DNA of 64,000 nucleotides. Source: Bryobacteraceae bacterium (GTDB lineage Bacteria > Acidobacteriota > Terriglobia > Bryobacterales > Bryobacteraceae). Positions 51,206-60,137 of the stretch are shown piece by piece; position 1 is the first letter of the stretch; the number at the start of each line of letters is the position of its first letter. Both the position numbers and the translations under genes were made by a program. The DNA lies in contig JASHNT010000131.1 of assembly GCA_030041495.1 (NCBI GenBank), forward strand, positions 1-64,000. The letters are read 5' to 3'. The notes beneath the pieces are model-generated. The model made no database searches, was not told the origin of the DNA, and worked only from the letters and a program-made list of their open reading frames with translations.

Positions 51206-51847
51206 ATGACTCCCCGCGCGATCATCTTCGACGCTTACGGCACGCTACTCGACGTTTACTCGGTTGTTCCCGACCAGGCGCTTGCGGCGCTGTGGCGGCA
51301 GAAGCAGCTCGAATATACGTGGCTGCGGGCGCTGATGGAGCGGTATGAGGACTTCGCGAAGGTCACTGAAGATGCACTGGGCGCGGCGGCCGCGCAGCTT
51401 GGAATCGAATTAACGGACTGGCGCATCGCGGAAGTGCTCGATGCGTACGGGCGGCCGTCGGCATTTGAAGATGCTCGAAGGGCACTGGAGGTTCTGAAAG
51501 GCCGCCGGCTGGCGATTCTTTCCAACGGCACGATGGAAATGCTCGAGGCCGCTCTGCGCCACAACCGGCTCGAAACATATTTTGAAGCGGTTGTTTCAGT
51601 GGACCGGGTGAAGACCTACAAGCCGTCGCCGAAAGTGTACGCGCTGGGACCAGAGGGGCTGAGGCTGCCCGCGAACGAGATTCTCTTCGTGTCGTCAAAT
51701 TCCTGGGACGCAGCCGGGGCGAAGACGTTCGGCTATCAAGTCTGCTGGTGCAACCGCGCTGGCGCGCCAATGGAGCGCCTCGGTTTCGAGCCTGATATGA
51801 CCGTGACGCGGCTGGACGAAATCGCCGGTTTACTAGGTGAGCGATGA
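51206..51847 (+). CDS. HAD-superfamily haloacid dehalogenase, type II
   Basis: 213 residues. Type II 2-haloacid dehalogenase features: nucleophile loop IIFDAYGTLLDV, LAILSNGTMEML (motif 2), VVSVDRVKTYKPSPKVY with the lysine, and ILFVSSNSWDAAGAKTFGY (motif 4). It may hydrolyse 2-haloacids or phosphates. The pirin-like gene starts 8 bases downstream and the flavodoxin gene follows, suggesting an operon. Confidence 0.88.
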   Translation: MTPRAIIFDAYGTLLDVYSVVPDQALAALWRQKQLEYTWLRALMERYEDFAKVTEDALGAAAAQLGIELTDWRIAEVLDAYGRPSAFEDARRALEVLKGRRLAILSNGTMEMLEAALRHNRLETYFEAVVSVDRVKTYKPSPKVYALGPEGLRLPANEILFVSSNSWDAAGAKTFGYQVCWCNRAGAPMERLGFEPDMTVTRLDEIAGLLGER

Positions 51848-51854
51848 TAGAGGC

Positions 51855-52565
51855 ATGATCACCATCCGCAAGGCGGAAGACCGCGGCCACTTCGATCACG
51901 GCTGGCTGCACACGTATCATACGTTTTCCTTCGGAGGCTACAAAGACTCCGCCCACATGGGCTTTCGCGCGCTGCGGGTGATCAATGACGATCGCGTCGC
52001 CCCAGGCCGCGGTTTCGGTGCGCACGGCCATCGCGACATGGAGATTTTCACGTACGTGATGGAAGGAGGGCTGGCGCACAACGACAGCACCGGCGAGAAT
52101 CACGTTCTCCGGCCGAACGAGATTCAGGCGATGTCCGCCGGCAACGGCGTGATTCACAGCGAGTTCAACGCTTCGAAAACTGAGCCGGTACACCTGTTGC
52201 AGATCTGGATCCTGCCGGACGTGGAAGACGTCGAGCCGCGGTATGAGCAGTTCGCCTACGATGCTTCGGAAAAGCGAAACCGGCTGCGATTGTTGGTCGG
52301 CCCGGACCCGCATTCGGCCGAGCGTGCGGCGTTCATTCATCAAGACGCCCGTGCCTACGCCTCGGTGCTGGAGAAAGACAAGACGATTGAACACCCGATC
52401 GCGCCGGGGCGCCATGCGTGGGTGCAGGTGGCGCAAGGCAATATCGTGATGAACGGGATCGAAATGAAGGAGGGCGATGGTGCGGCAGTTTCGGACGAGA
52501 AGGAGCTGCGGATTGAAGGCGCTGGAGCAAACGGCGGGGAGTTCCTGGTGATCGATCTTGCGTGA
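51855..52565 (+). CDS. Pirin-family bicupin
   Basis: 236 residues from ATG 51855. The iron-binding N-terminal cupin reads GWLHTYHTFSFGGYKD, GFGAHGHRDMEIFTYVMEG and AGNGVIHSEFN, with the histidine/glutamate ligands in order. A second cupin follows (HAWVQVAQGNIVMNGIEM). Bacterial pirins such as YhhW have quercetinase activity, so quinone or flavonoid substrates are plausible. It is encoded between the HAD and flavodoxin genes. Confidence 0.9.
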   Translation: MITIRKAEDRGHFDHGWLHTYHTFSFGGYKDSAHMGFRALRVINDDRVAPGRGFGAHGHRDMEIFTYVMEGGLAHNDSTGENHVLRPNEIQAMSAGNGVIHSEFNASKTEPVHLLQIWILPDVEDVEPRYEQFAYDASEKRNRLRLLVGPDPHSAERAAFIHQDARAYASVLEKDKTIEHPIAPGRHAWVQVAQGNIVMNGIEMKEGDGAAVSDEKELRIEGAGANGGEFLVIDLA

Positions 52566-52571
52566 AGGCAC

Positions 52572-53015
52572 ATGAGCAACGTTCTGGTGGTGTTTTATTC
52601 GCGGCGTGGTAAGACAGAGAAGCTGGCCCTGGCGGCTGGCGTGGGAGCGATTCAGGCTCGCGCGAATATTCGTCTGCGGAGGCTTCCGGATCTGGCGAGC
52701 GCAGAGACCATCCTGCGCGACGCCGAGTGGAACGAAAATCTCGAGCGCATGACAAAGGATTACATCGCGCCCCGCGAAATCGACGCAGAGTGGGCGCAGG
52801 TGGTCATCCTGGCTGCGCCGCACGATTGCACCGCGGAGATGGAGCGGTATCTCGAATCGGCTCGCCTGGAAGGCAAGACCGGCGCGGTGCTGGGAGTATT
52901 TGGCGGCGCGGCTGAGAAGGCGGGACTGAAGATCGTAGCGGGTAAGCACACGACCGGAGATCCTGCGATCGCATGTGCGTATGGCAGGCAAGCGGCGGGT
53001 GGTATGCTCTCGTGA
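52572..53015 (+). CDS. Short flavodoxin-like NAD(P)H:quinone oxidoreductase
   Basis: 147 residues. VLVVFYSRRGKTEKLALAAG is the FMN phosphate loop of WrbA-like flavodoxins. The central strand VVILAAPHDCTAEMERYL and GAVLGVFGGAAEKAG complete the fold. It is shorter than WrbA (about 200 residues). A quinone-reducing role would fit the neighbouring pirin gene, as inference only. Confidence 0.72.
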   Translation: MSNVLVVFYSRRGKTEKLALAAGVGAIQARANIRLRRLPDLASAETILRDAEWNENLERMTKDYIAPREIDAEWAQVVILAAPHDCTAEMERYLESARLEGKTGAVLGVFGGAAEKAGLKIVAGKHTTGDPAIACAYGRQAAGGMLS

Positions 53016-53025
53016 TGGAGGTTGA

Positions 53026-53892
53026 TTGAAACGGGCGGTTAAAAAAGCCGCGTGGCTTGGGGCGGGCGGTCTCGCCTTCGCCACGGCTCTTGCCGCGTTT
53101 CAGATGCCCTTCCGCGTCTACACCAGCATGGAGCCTTACGACGACATCCCTTTGCCTCCCGATTATCAACAGAAGACCGACTGGGTTTTCGCGCGGTTGA
53201 TGTATCCCAACAATCCAGTGGGACGCGGCGGCGGATTCCGCAGGTTTGGATTCAGCGATTGGCGTCAGGGCGGCACGAGCTGGACTCAAGATTATCCGCG
53301 GGCCGATCGCCACTTCGCGCTGGCTCTGCGGCGCTTGAGCCGGATTCAAGTCCGGAGCGTGGAGCAGCCGGTGAATCTCGATGACGGCGACGATGTCTTC
53401 AACTGGCCCTGGCTCGCCGTGGGCGAGATGGGGGATTGGCTGCTGACTCCGCAACAAGCGGCCAAGTTGCGCGATTATTTGCTGCGCGGCGGCTTTCTCT
53501 ACATGGACGATTTTTGGGGCCCCGAGGAATGGGACCGGTTCATGGTCAGTATGACCGCGGTGTTTCCGGACCGGCCGATCGTGGAGATCGGCAACGCCGA
53601 CGCGATTTTCCATACAGTCTACGATTTGAGCGACCGCTATCAAATTTTGGGACAGTGGGCGCTGGGACGCGGAGGCCGGGGTGGGGGAATGTACAACCGC
53701 CGCGTGGCCGGAACCAAGGCCGAGTGGAAAGGGATTTACGACGATCATCACCGGCTGATGGTGGCAATGACGTTCAATTCCGATGTGGGCGATTCCTGGG
53801 AATTCGCCGACGATCCGGATTATCCGGACAAGTATTCCGAGCTCGGAATCAGAATTGGCGTCAATTACGTGATGTATTCGTTGACGCATTGA
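53026..53892 (+). CDS. DUF4159 protein
   Basis: 288 residues from TTG 53026, which follows GGAGG. A hydrophobic N-terminus (AAWLGAGGLAFATALAAF) suggests export. DWVFARLMYPNNPV, DWRQGGTSWTQDYPRADRHFA, GGFLYMDDFWGPEEWDRF and LGIRIGVNYVMYSLTH are DUF4159 landmarks. The domain is related to the glutamine-amidotransferase-like fold but lacks an obvious cysteine nucleophile. The next gene starts 5 bases after its stop, so the two probably work together in the envelope. Confidence 0.82.
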   Translation: MKRAVKKAAWLGAGGLAFATALAAFQMPFRVYTSMEPYDDIPLPPDYQQKTDWVFARLMYPNNPVGRGGGFRRFGFSDWRQGGTSWTQDYPRADRHFALALRRLSRIQVRSVEQPVNLDDGDDVFNWPWLAVGEMGDWLLTPQQAAKLRDYLLRGGFLYMDDFWGPEEWDRFMVSMTAVFPDRPIVEIGNADAIFHTVYDLSDRYQILGQWALGRGGRGGGMYNRRVAGTKAEWKGIYDDHHRLMVAMTFNSDVGDSWEFADDPDYPDKYSELGIRIGVNYVMYSLTH

Positions 53893-53896
53893 AGCA

Positions 53897-55471
53897 TTGA
53901 TCGCAGCAGCTCCATCTCAGCCGGCTGTCAGAACCTCACCCTGGCTGCCGCTGGTATTTATCGGCGGGCTGGCGGCGCTGGCGGTTCTTCCTCCGATCCG
54001 CAACAATGCGCGCGCGTTGGCTTCATTCTTGGGGGCGATCGGTTTGCTGGCAGCCTGGAACGCGGCGCTACTCGCAAAAGCCCGCAAGGCCGGACGTCTG
54101 CTTCGCCTCGAGGTGTTTCCCAAGCGGCAGCATTATATACAAGCCTGTGCGCAAGGCGCCGTGCTGCTGTATTGGGGATGGTATTGGAAGGCGGCTCATG
54201 CCTACGCGGTATACATCGTTGCGCAACTGGTGTTCGCTTACGCATTCGACATATTACTGGGGTGGTCGCGCCGTGACGAATATACGCTGGGCTTCGCGCA
54301 ATTCCCGGTGGTTTTCAGCACGAATCTATTCCTGTGGTTCAAGCCGGACTGGTTCTATCTGCAGTTCCTGATGATCGCCGTTGGGCTGGCCGCGAAGGAG
54401 TTGATCCGTTGGAACAAGGACGGGCGGCGAGTGCACATCTTCAATCCGTCCTCGTTTCCGCTGGCCGTGTTCTCGCTTGCATTGCTGCTTACGGGTAAAC
54501 AGGGCATCAGTTGGGGACAGGAGATCGCGACGACGCAGTTCCTTCCGCCACAAATGTACCTGATGCTGTTTCTGATCGGGCTGCCGGGGCAGTACTTTTT
54601 CGGCGTGACCACCATGACCATGTCCGCCGCCCTGACCACGTTCGCCTTCAGCCGGATCTATTTCGCCGTTACGGGAATTTATTTCTTTTACGATTCCTAT
54701 ATTCCGATCGCGATCTTTCTGGGGATGCACCTGTTATTCAATGACCCTTCGACCTCGCCGTGTACGGAGCTGGGGCGGGTCATTTATGGCGTGATGTACG
54801 GGTTAAGCGTGGTGGCGTTGTACGAGATTTTCGGGAGCCTTGGAATGCCGACCTTCTACGACAAGCTGCTTCAAGTTCCGCTGTTGAATTTATCGATCAA
54901 GGCCATCGATGCGGCCGCGCGGTCGAAATATCTGCGCTGGCTCGACCCGGGGCAAATTGGCCGGGTGCTGGTTCCGCCACGGCGTAACATGGCGTACATG
55001 TCTCTGTGGACTGTAGCCTTCGCGGGGATGAGCTACGCCGGCTTGAACGATCATCATCCGGGCCAGTATCTGCCGTTTTGGAAACAAGCCTGCAGCGACG
55101 GCCGTGCCTACGCGTGTCCTTATCTGGCGGATATGGAATCGCTGTTCTGCGAGCAAGGGTCGGGGTGGGCGTGCAATGAAGAAGGGTTAATGAACGTGGC
55201 TCTGGCGCGCTCGGGCGAAGACGCGCGAAGGACGAACGCGGCGCAAGCGGTAGCTCCTTTCATGCAAGGCTGCGAGCTCGGGTATCGGCTTGCCTGTGGG
55301 AACGAAATCGTGATGCGCAGCCGGAGAGGGGAATTAGCGAGCGGTCCGCCCGGAGTTTCGGACCTCCCCATCATCCTGCGTGGCAGCAAGGGCGAGATCA
55401 CAGAGCGCGATCCGGAGAAGCTGTACGCGGTGGGCTGCAAAGAAGGATGGTCGGAGATGTGCGGCGGATGA
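53897..55471 (+). CDS. RnfD/NqrB-like membrane protein fused to CX7C repeats
   Basis: 524 residues from TTG 53897. Residues 1-365 or so are integral membrane (about nine helices) with VHIFNPSSFPLAVFSLALL and LFNDPSTSPCTELGRVIYGVMYGL, the landmarks of the NQR2/RnfD/RnfE family, which covalently binds FMN and moves ions. The SGAT flavin motif is not clear. The C-terminal 130 residues hold four CX7C units (CSDGRAYAC, CEQGSGWAC, CELGYRLAC, CKEGWSEMC), each with Gly at the third position. This is the pattern of Sel1-like/Helicobacter cysteine-rich repeats, normally disulfide-linked and periplasmic. I know of no such fusion. Confidence 0.75.
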   Translation: MIAAAPSQPAVRTSPWLPLVFIGGLAALAVLPPIRNNARALASFLGAIGLLAAWNAALLAKARKAGRLLRLEVFPKRQHYIQACAQGAVLLYWGWYWKAAHAYAVYIVAQLVFAYAFDILLGWSRRDEYTLGFAQFPVVFSTNLFLWFKPDWFYLQFLMIAVGLAAKELIRWNKDGRRVHIFNPSSFPLAVFSLALLLTGKQGISWGQEIATTQFLPPQMYLMLFLIGLPGQYFFGVTTMTMSAALTTFAFSRIYFAVTGIYFFYDSYIPIAIFLGMHLLFNDPSTSPCTELGRVIYGVMYGLSVVALYEIFGSLGMPTFYDKLLQVPLLNLSIKAIDAAARSKYLRWLDPGQIGRVLVPPRRNMAYMSLWTVAFAGMSYAGLNDHHPGQYLPFWKQACSDGRAYACPYLADMESLFCEQGSGWACNEEGLMNVALARSGEDARRTNAAQAVAPFMQGCELGYRLACGNEIVMRSRRGELASGPPGVSDLPIILRGSKGEITERDPEKLYAVGCKEGWSEMCGG

Positions 55472-55478
55472 ACGCCCA

Positions 55479-57719
55479 CTACGGCGCACCGCGCAATATG
55501 GCGGACCGCAGGGAATCCACCCGTCCCTCGGTGCCGCTGAAGATATCGGAAGGGAAGCGGCGGTAACGCAGGATTTCGGAGTAGATGGTCGCCGCCTCGT
55601 CGAAGTTCAATCCCAGGCCGGCGAGGTATTCCATGCGCAGGTTGCGATCGCGATTGACAGCCGCGCCGGCGAGCCAGGGCGCGAGATCGTACTTGCGGCC
55701 GGCGTAAGTCGCAAAGAGATCCTCGGGAGAATTCATGCCGACCTCGGAAAGCGACCGCGGGATCTGGTTGGCGGGATCGCGGTAGCCAAAACGCTGCTCC
55801 ATCTCATCCAGGTCGATGTGCAAAGGTTCAACCTGACCCAGGAGCACCATGTCGTGCCCCTGGCCTTGGTACGGGTTGCACCACAAAGTCCCGTTGGGAA
55901 AAACTTCGAGGAAGGTCGCAACAGCGCTTTTCACTGCCTCTGGTGTGGTTTCGAAAAGCTGGATGTACATGGTGACGGAGCCGCCGGGGTTGAGATGCGC
56001 CTTCATCGCCTCAAAGAATTCCAGCGTATAGAGATTGGCCGCGCCTTTGACCCAGGGGTCGAGCGGATCGATGGTGATGCCGTCGAATCGCTCCTTGGTC
56101 GTCAACAAAAAGTGGCGGCCGTCGGCAATCTCGACTTGCACTTTCGGATTGTGGAGCACATCGAAATTCGGCCCGGTGAAGTACTCTGCGGCAGCGCGGG
56201 GAACCAAAGGCTCGATTTCAGCGATGGTTTCGCGCTCCACGCGAGGGTCGATGGATACCGCGCCCGCGGTGATGCCTGCGCCGCAGCCGATCACCAGCAC
56301 GGAGCGAGGCTCTGCAACCGTCAGAGTCGTCAAGTGTCCCAGCATGCGCTGGAGCCGCATATCGCGCGGGACGTTGGAGGCTTGCACCTTGCCGGCGACG
56401 TGAAAGGTGACAGCGCCGCTTGAAAACTTGGCGACGGCGACCGAAGAATTGCGGCCTTCGGCGGCGTAGACAATGTCGCTTTTGCCTACCCACGTGGCCG
56501 CGTAGCGCCCGTAGGCGATCAGCAGTTCGGACATCGGCGGAACGGTATAAATCAGCAGCGCGCACAGCGCTGCGGCGGCCGCGACGAGAGCCAGGCGTGT
56601 CCAGCGGACCGTGTTCACGATCAGCAACAAGCCCGCCGCGGTCGACGCCGCGACGAGCAACTGCCCGGCGTGCCGGGAGCCGACACGCGGGATGAGGAGC
56701 AGGCTGGTGAGGAGTGCTCCGGCGATCGCGCCGAGGGTGTTGGCGGAGTAGACGCGCGCCATCAGCTCGCTGGAGTCCCGCTGCCCTGGCGATGCCGCTG
56801 CGAGCGCCAGGGGAAAGCTCACGCCCCACAACAGTGTCGGGGGGAACACGGCCCAGAATGCGCGCGCGAGGTCGAGCTCGAAAGTGAAGCGGATGCTCGA
56901 AGCCAGTGACGGATCGATGGGCCAGTAGGGTAAGGAGGCGGAAAGATTATAGGAGGTCCAGGCGATGGCGAAGGCCAACACAAGCTGGCTCCAACCGAGA
57001 GCGGTGCGTGGCGACGAAGATGTCTGGCACAGCGCGGAACCGAGGGCGCTGCCGAGGCCCAGGCCCGCAAGGAACACGGCCAGGATAATCGCGAGCGCGT
57101 AGACGGAGGCTCCGAACAACAGGCCGAGGGCGCGGGTCCAGAGCGCCTCGGAAGCTAGGGCCGTGAATCCGGAGAGCGCGATGGTGACGTAAACGAGCGA
57201 GCTGCCGGAGGCTTGCGTGGAACGTGCGTGCGGTTCAGTTTGGTTCGGTGGCGCAGCCGGCCGCGGCAGCAAAGCTAGCGCAGCCATGGCCATGTTGGTC
57301 GCGACCGCGGCGTAGGTAGCAAAGGATACGTCGTGCACGCGCAGAAGGTAAAAGCCGGCGGCCAGCGATCCGAGTACCGCTCCGGCGATGTTGGCTGCAT
57401 ACAAGGCCCCAAGATGCGCGGGTTCCTCAAGGCAACGCGACAGAGCCGGAAGGGTCGCGCCCATCAGCAGAGTGGGAGGAACAAGCACCGCTACGGCGAT
57501 TCCGGTGCTATGCACGATCGGCATCAACAGCAGGACCAACAATCCCAGAATGCCGATGCTCAGCTCGATGGAAGCGTAGACGCTGAGAGCAGGAAAGCGA
57601 GGCGGAAGGCTCGGCACCAGCAGACTGCCCAGGCACATTCCGCCCATGAAGGTGGCCAGCAGGATGCCGAGCGAAACCGCGGTTGAGCCGATCACCAGCT
57701 CCAGAAGCTGGAACCACAC
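55479..57719 (-). CDS. Membrane-fused spermidine synthase-like protein
   Basis: At least 746 residues. The N-terminal part has about 12 helices of the fused MFS/spermidine synthase type (VIGSTAVSLGILLATFMGGMCLGS; ALWTRALGLLFGASVYAL). The C-terminal aminopropyltransferase-like domain has VLVIGCGAGITAGAV, AEIEPLVPRAA, VEIADGRHFLLT and GITIDPLDPWVKGAANLYT. The first standard start codon, GTG 57719, cuts off a conserved segment: in-frame upstream codons give RLAFLLPLACGSGIAALIYE, the usual start of this family. The nearest open codons are ATA 57798-57800 and CTG 57768-57770 before a TAA at 57810-57812. The true start is unresolved. Confidence 0.8.
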   Translation of the reverse strand: MWFQLLELVIGSTAVSLGILLATFMGGMCLGSLLVPSLPPRFPALSVYASIELSIGILGLLVLLLMPIVHSTGIAVAVLVPPTLLMGATLPALSRCLEEPAHLGALYAANIAGAVLGSLAAGFYLLRVHDVSFATYAAVATNMAMAALALLPRPAAPPNQTEPHARSTQASGSSLVYVTIALSGFTALASEALWTRALGLLFGASVYALAIILAVFLAGLGLGSALGSALCQTSSSPRTALGWSQLVLAFAIAWTSYNLSASLPYWPIDPSLASSIRFTFELDLARAFWAVFPPTLLWGVSFPLALAAASPGQRDSSELMARVYSANTLGAIAGALLTSLLLIPRVGSRHAGQLLVAASTAAGLLLIVNTVRWTRLALVAAAAALCALLIYTVPPMSELLIAYGRYAATWVGKSDIVYAAEGRNSSVAVAKFSSGAVTFHVAGKVQASNVPRDMRLQRMLGHLTTLTVAEPRSVLVIGCGAGITAGAVSIDPRVERETIAEIEPLVPRAAAEYFTGPNFDVLHNPKVQVEIADGRHFLLTTKERFDGITIDPLDPWVKGAANLYTLEFFEAMKAHLNPGGSVTMYIQLFETTPEAVKSAVATFLEVFPNGTLWCNPYQGQGHDMVLLGQVEPLHIDLDEMEQRFGYRDPANQIPRSLSEVGMNSPEDLFATYAGRKYDLAPWLAGAAVNRDRNLRMEYLAGLGLNFDEAATIYSEILRYRRFPSDIFSGTEGRVDSLRSAILRGAP

Positions 57720-57809
57720 CAGCTCATAGATGAGTGCGGCGATGCCGCTTCCGCAGGCAAGCGGAAGCAGGAAGGCAAGTCTACTGGTTCGCGGTCTTAT
57801 TTCGTCGTC

Positions 57810-58937
57810 TTACTTCTTCTGCTGGGCGGCTTTCTGTTCCTCGCGGCGCGCGCCCACCAGCATGCCGGTCATGGCGTAGTTGCCTTCGTGGCAAGCGGAG
57901 TCGAAGATCTGGTGGCGGTCGGAGGGAGCGCGGCCATATTCGATCCGTGCCGTCCAGGGGCGAGTCCAGGTCTTGGGATCGTCGAAGGTCACATCCCGGC
58001 GCAGAGTGTGCGCGTCGATGCGAGTGAAGCGCTCGGTCATCTTAAAAGAATCCGGGTCGGCGCCGCGGTAGCCCTGCTCAAAATTGGTGGTCTCAACGAC
58101 CAGGGTGTTGCCTTCCCAGTGACCGGTCGAATCGCCCAGGTACAGCTTGATGTTCGCCGGCAGGTGCGGGCGGTTATCGATGTAGACCACTCGATTGCCT
58201 CCGCCGGCGTGATCGTCTTCCATGTAAATACCCACGGTCCTGGGCGACTGCACGATCTGGAACACGGTGCCTTGCGCGAACAGAGTATTGTCAGGCATGA
58301 AGGTCGCTTGCACGCCGAGGCAGCGCGGATTCTGCGCTAGCGTCTCGGGATTGTCGTTAGCGTCGGGTCCGAGGCCCGGAACTGCGCCGCGTCCGCGGCC
58401 ACCTCCGGCTCCGCGCCCGCCTCCGCCTCCACCAAAGAAGCCACGTCCGCCACGAGCTCCCGGAACCAGCGGTGGGAGCCTGCCATCCGGCGGATCGATG
58501 ATGAGTGAGGTGCGCCGGCCGGTCTTCAGCACCGAATTGAAGACGGCATTATAGGCTCCGTTGACGTCCTGCTCCGCATTCCCGGAGCGGGCGTTGCGGC
58601 CGGGATCGACGGACTTGGCTTTATCCGCGGCGGCGATTTCTTCATCGGTCAGGAATTCCTTGTTGGCGTTGGCAGCGGAGCGTTCCAGAGGAATGTTCGC
58701 TTCCAACTCCCAGGTACCTTGCAAATCGGGTTCGCCCCAGGGCGTGCGCGGCGCGGGGCCCGGCTTGGCTTCTTCAGCCTTTTTCGTGGAAGTAGCAGCC
58801 GGAGTTTTGGGAGTCGACGATTTCGATGCGGGCGCCTGTCCGGACATGCTGAGGGCCGCAGCCAGCACCAGCGCTACCACGCCTGCGGCTACACTCATGG
58901 AAACAATTGCCTGGTGGGGCGACTCTGGTTTGCGCAT
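57810..58937 (-). CDS. Secreted W-E-G-[DN]-T-L family protein (copy 2)
   Basis: 375 residues. The signal peptide VAAGVVALVLAAALSMSGQ is followed by WGEPDLQGTWELEANI and a Gly-rich block (GFFGGGGGGRGAGGGRGRG). Then comes the family core: RVVYIDNRPHLP, GHWEGNTLVVETTNFEQ, FKMTERFTRIDAHTL, and TFDDPKTWTRPWTARIE. The gene has its own TTGACG/TATCCT promoter at 58965-58993 and is divergent from copy 3. The function is unknown. Confidence 0.75.
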   Translation of the reverse strand: MRKPESPHQAIVSMSVAAGVVALVLAAALSMSGQAPASKSSTPKTPAATSTKKAEEAKPGPAPRTPWGEPDLQGTWELEANIPLERSAANANKEFLTDEEIAAADKAKSVDPGRNARSGNAEQDVNGAYNAVFNSVLKTGRRTSLIIDPPDGRLPPLVPGARGGRGFFGGGGGGRGAGGGRGRGAVPGLGPDANDNPETLAQNPRCLGVQATFMPDNTLFAQGTVFQIVQSPRTVGIYMEDDHAGGGNRVVYIDNRPHLPANIKLYLGDSTGHWEGNTLVVETTNFEQGYRGADPDSFKMTERFTRIDAHTLRRDVTFDDPKTWTRPWTARIEYGRAPSDRHQIFDSACHEGNYAMTGMLVGARREEQKAAQQKK

Positions 58938-58964
58938 GCTACACCTTTCCCGATTCCAGCGAAG

Positions 58965-58993
58965 AGGATACCACTGCGCGATACATTCGTCAA
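58965..58993 (-). promoter_or_regulatory. Promoter of the copy 2 gene
   Basis: On the minus strand TTGACG (58988-58993), 17 bases, TATCCT (58965-58970); transcription should start near 58958. It sits back to back with the promoter of copy 3, the two -35 boxes being only 4 bases apart. Confidence 0.6.
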
Positions 58994-58997
58994 ACGA

Positions 58998-59027
58998 TTG
59001 ACATTCCCGCCAGCGCGTGTGTAAATA
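58998..59027 (+). promoter_or_regulatory. Promoter of the copy 3/DUF6152 unit
   Basis: TTGACA (58998-59003), 18 bases, TAAATA (59022-59027); expected transcript start near 59034. The shared centre with the divergent promoter suggests joint control of the two units. Confidence 0.55.
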
Positions 59028-59039
59028 ATTGTTTGCTCC

Positions 59040-59071
59040 CGCGCTTAGGCCCTTGAGGGGGCCTTCGCGCG
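59040..59071 (+). promoter_or_regulatory. Leader hairpin before copy 3
   Basis: AGGCCC (59047-59052) pairs with GGGCCT (59059-59064), and outer CGCG arms (59040-59043 and 59068-59071) extend the stem across an internal loop. It lies in the transcribed leader between the promoter and AAGAGG, and there is no T tract. Confidence 0.45.
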
Positions 59072-59090
59072 AACAAGAAGAGGTTCGAAC

Positions 59091-60122
59091 ATGCGTTCAT
59101 GGCGTAAGGGCTGGCGGAGAGGATGGTTGGTCGCTGCCGCTACGATTACTCTGACAGCGGGACTGGTGACATGGGCCGTGGCGCAGAGTCCGGGGCGTGC
59201 TCCCGCGGCGAAGGCCGCCGTGGTGAGTACGGGCGTCGCGAGAATCGCGGGCAAGCCGGATTTCAGCGGAATCTGGGAAGCCAACAACACGGCGAATTGG
59301 GATCTGCTGACGCATGAATCGCGACCCATGGTAGGGCAGCCGGGAATTACTCCAGGCACACAGGTGCTGGCCGCGCCGGTGGTGGCGCTGGGATCGATCG
59401 GCTGGGTTCCTCCAGGATTGGGAGTCGTCGATGGCAACGACATTCCGTATCTGCCGTGGGCCGCGGCTCGCAAGAAAGAGAATCAGGAGCACTGGCTGGA
59501 TCGCGATCCGGAAACCAAGTGCTTCCAGCCCGGCATTCCCCGCGGCATGTACATGCCGTTTCCGTTCCAGATCATCGAGAGCAATACCAAGGTGCAGATG
59601 ATCTACGAATACGCCGACGCGCAGCGCACCATCCATCTGAACAAGATGGAAGATTATCCGAACACCGCCTGGATGGGTTACTCGGTGGGTCATTGGGAAG
59701 GCGACACGCTGGTGACCGAGGTGACCGACTTCAACGACGCCACCTGGTTCGATCGCGCGGGCGATTTTCATAGCGATGCGATGACCGTGTCGGAGCGCTT
59801 CACTCCGGATGGTCCCAACGTGATCCGCTACACCGCGACCATCACCGATCCGCAGGTTTTTTCGCGGCCCTGGACCATCCGCATGCCGCTGTACCGGCAC
59901 CTGGAGCAAAACGCGCAGCTTATGGAGTTCCGCTGCGTGCCGATGGTGGAAGAGACCATGTACGGCCATTTGCGCAAGAACCAGTTGGTGAAGCACTGGG
60001 AAGGCGCCACGATGAATGTCGATATCACGCGCAAAATTCCGCCCGGTGATTCGGTGTTTGAGCGCTACGTTTCGGGCAATCCGCCCGCTGGCGCGACAGG
60101 CGGGGGCGCGACAAAACAGTAG
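59091..60122 (+). CDS. Secreted W-E-G-[DN]-T-L family protein (copy 3)
   Basis: 343 residues. An arginine-rich start and a helix (LVAAATITLTAGLVTWAVAQ) form the signal. The core has KPDFSGIWEANNTANW, GVVDGNDIPYLPWA, CFQPGIPRGMYMPF, VGHWEGDTLVTEVTDFND, VSERFTPDGPNVIRYTATI and FSRPWTIRMPL. The DUF6152 gene follows 15 bases after its stop and has a GGAGGG site. In Acidobacteriota such pairs are common by my recollection. No enzymatic activity can be named. Confidence 0.75.
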   Translation: MRSWRKGWRRGWLVAAATITLTAGLVTWAVAQSPGRAPAAKAAVVSTGVARIAGKPDFSGIWEANNTANWDLLTHESRPMVGQPGITPGTQVLAAPVVALGSIGWVPPGLGVVDGNDIPYLPWAAARKKENQEHWLDRDPETKCFQPGIPRGMYMPFPFQIIESNTKVQMIYEYADAQRTIHLNKMEDYPNTAWMGYSVGHWEGDTLVTEVTDFNDATWFDRAGDFHSDAMTVSERFTPDGPNVIRYTATITDPQVFSRPWTIRMPLYRHLEQNAQLMEFRCVPMVEETMYGHLRKNQLVKHWEGATMNVDITRKIPPGDSVFERYVSGNPPAGATGGGATKQ

Positions 60123-60137
60123 CTTGGAGGGTGTGAG

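Noticed and set aside
51363-53084. 573-codon minus-strand frame opposite HAD, pirin and flavodoxin genes
   Set aside because: The three plus-strand genes have catalytic motifs and tight spacing; the antisense frame is compositionally biased only.
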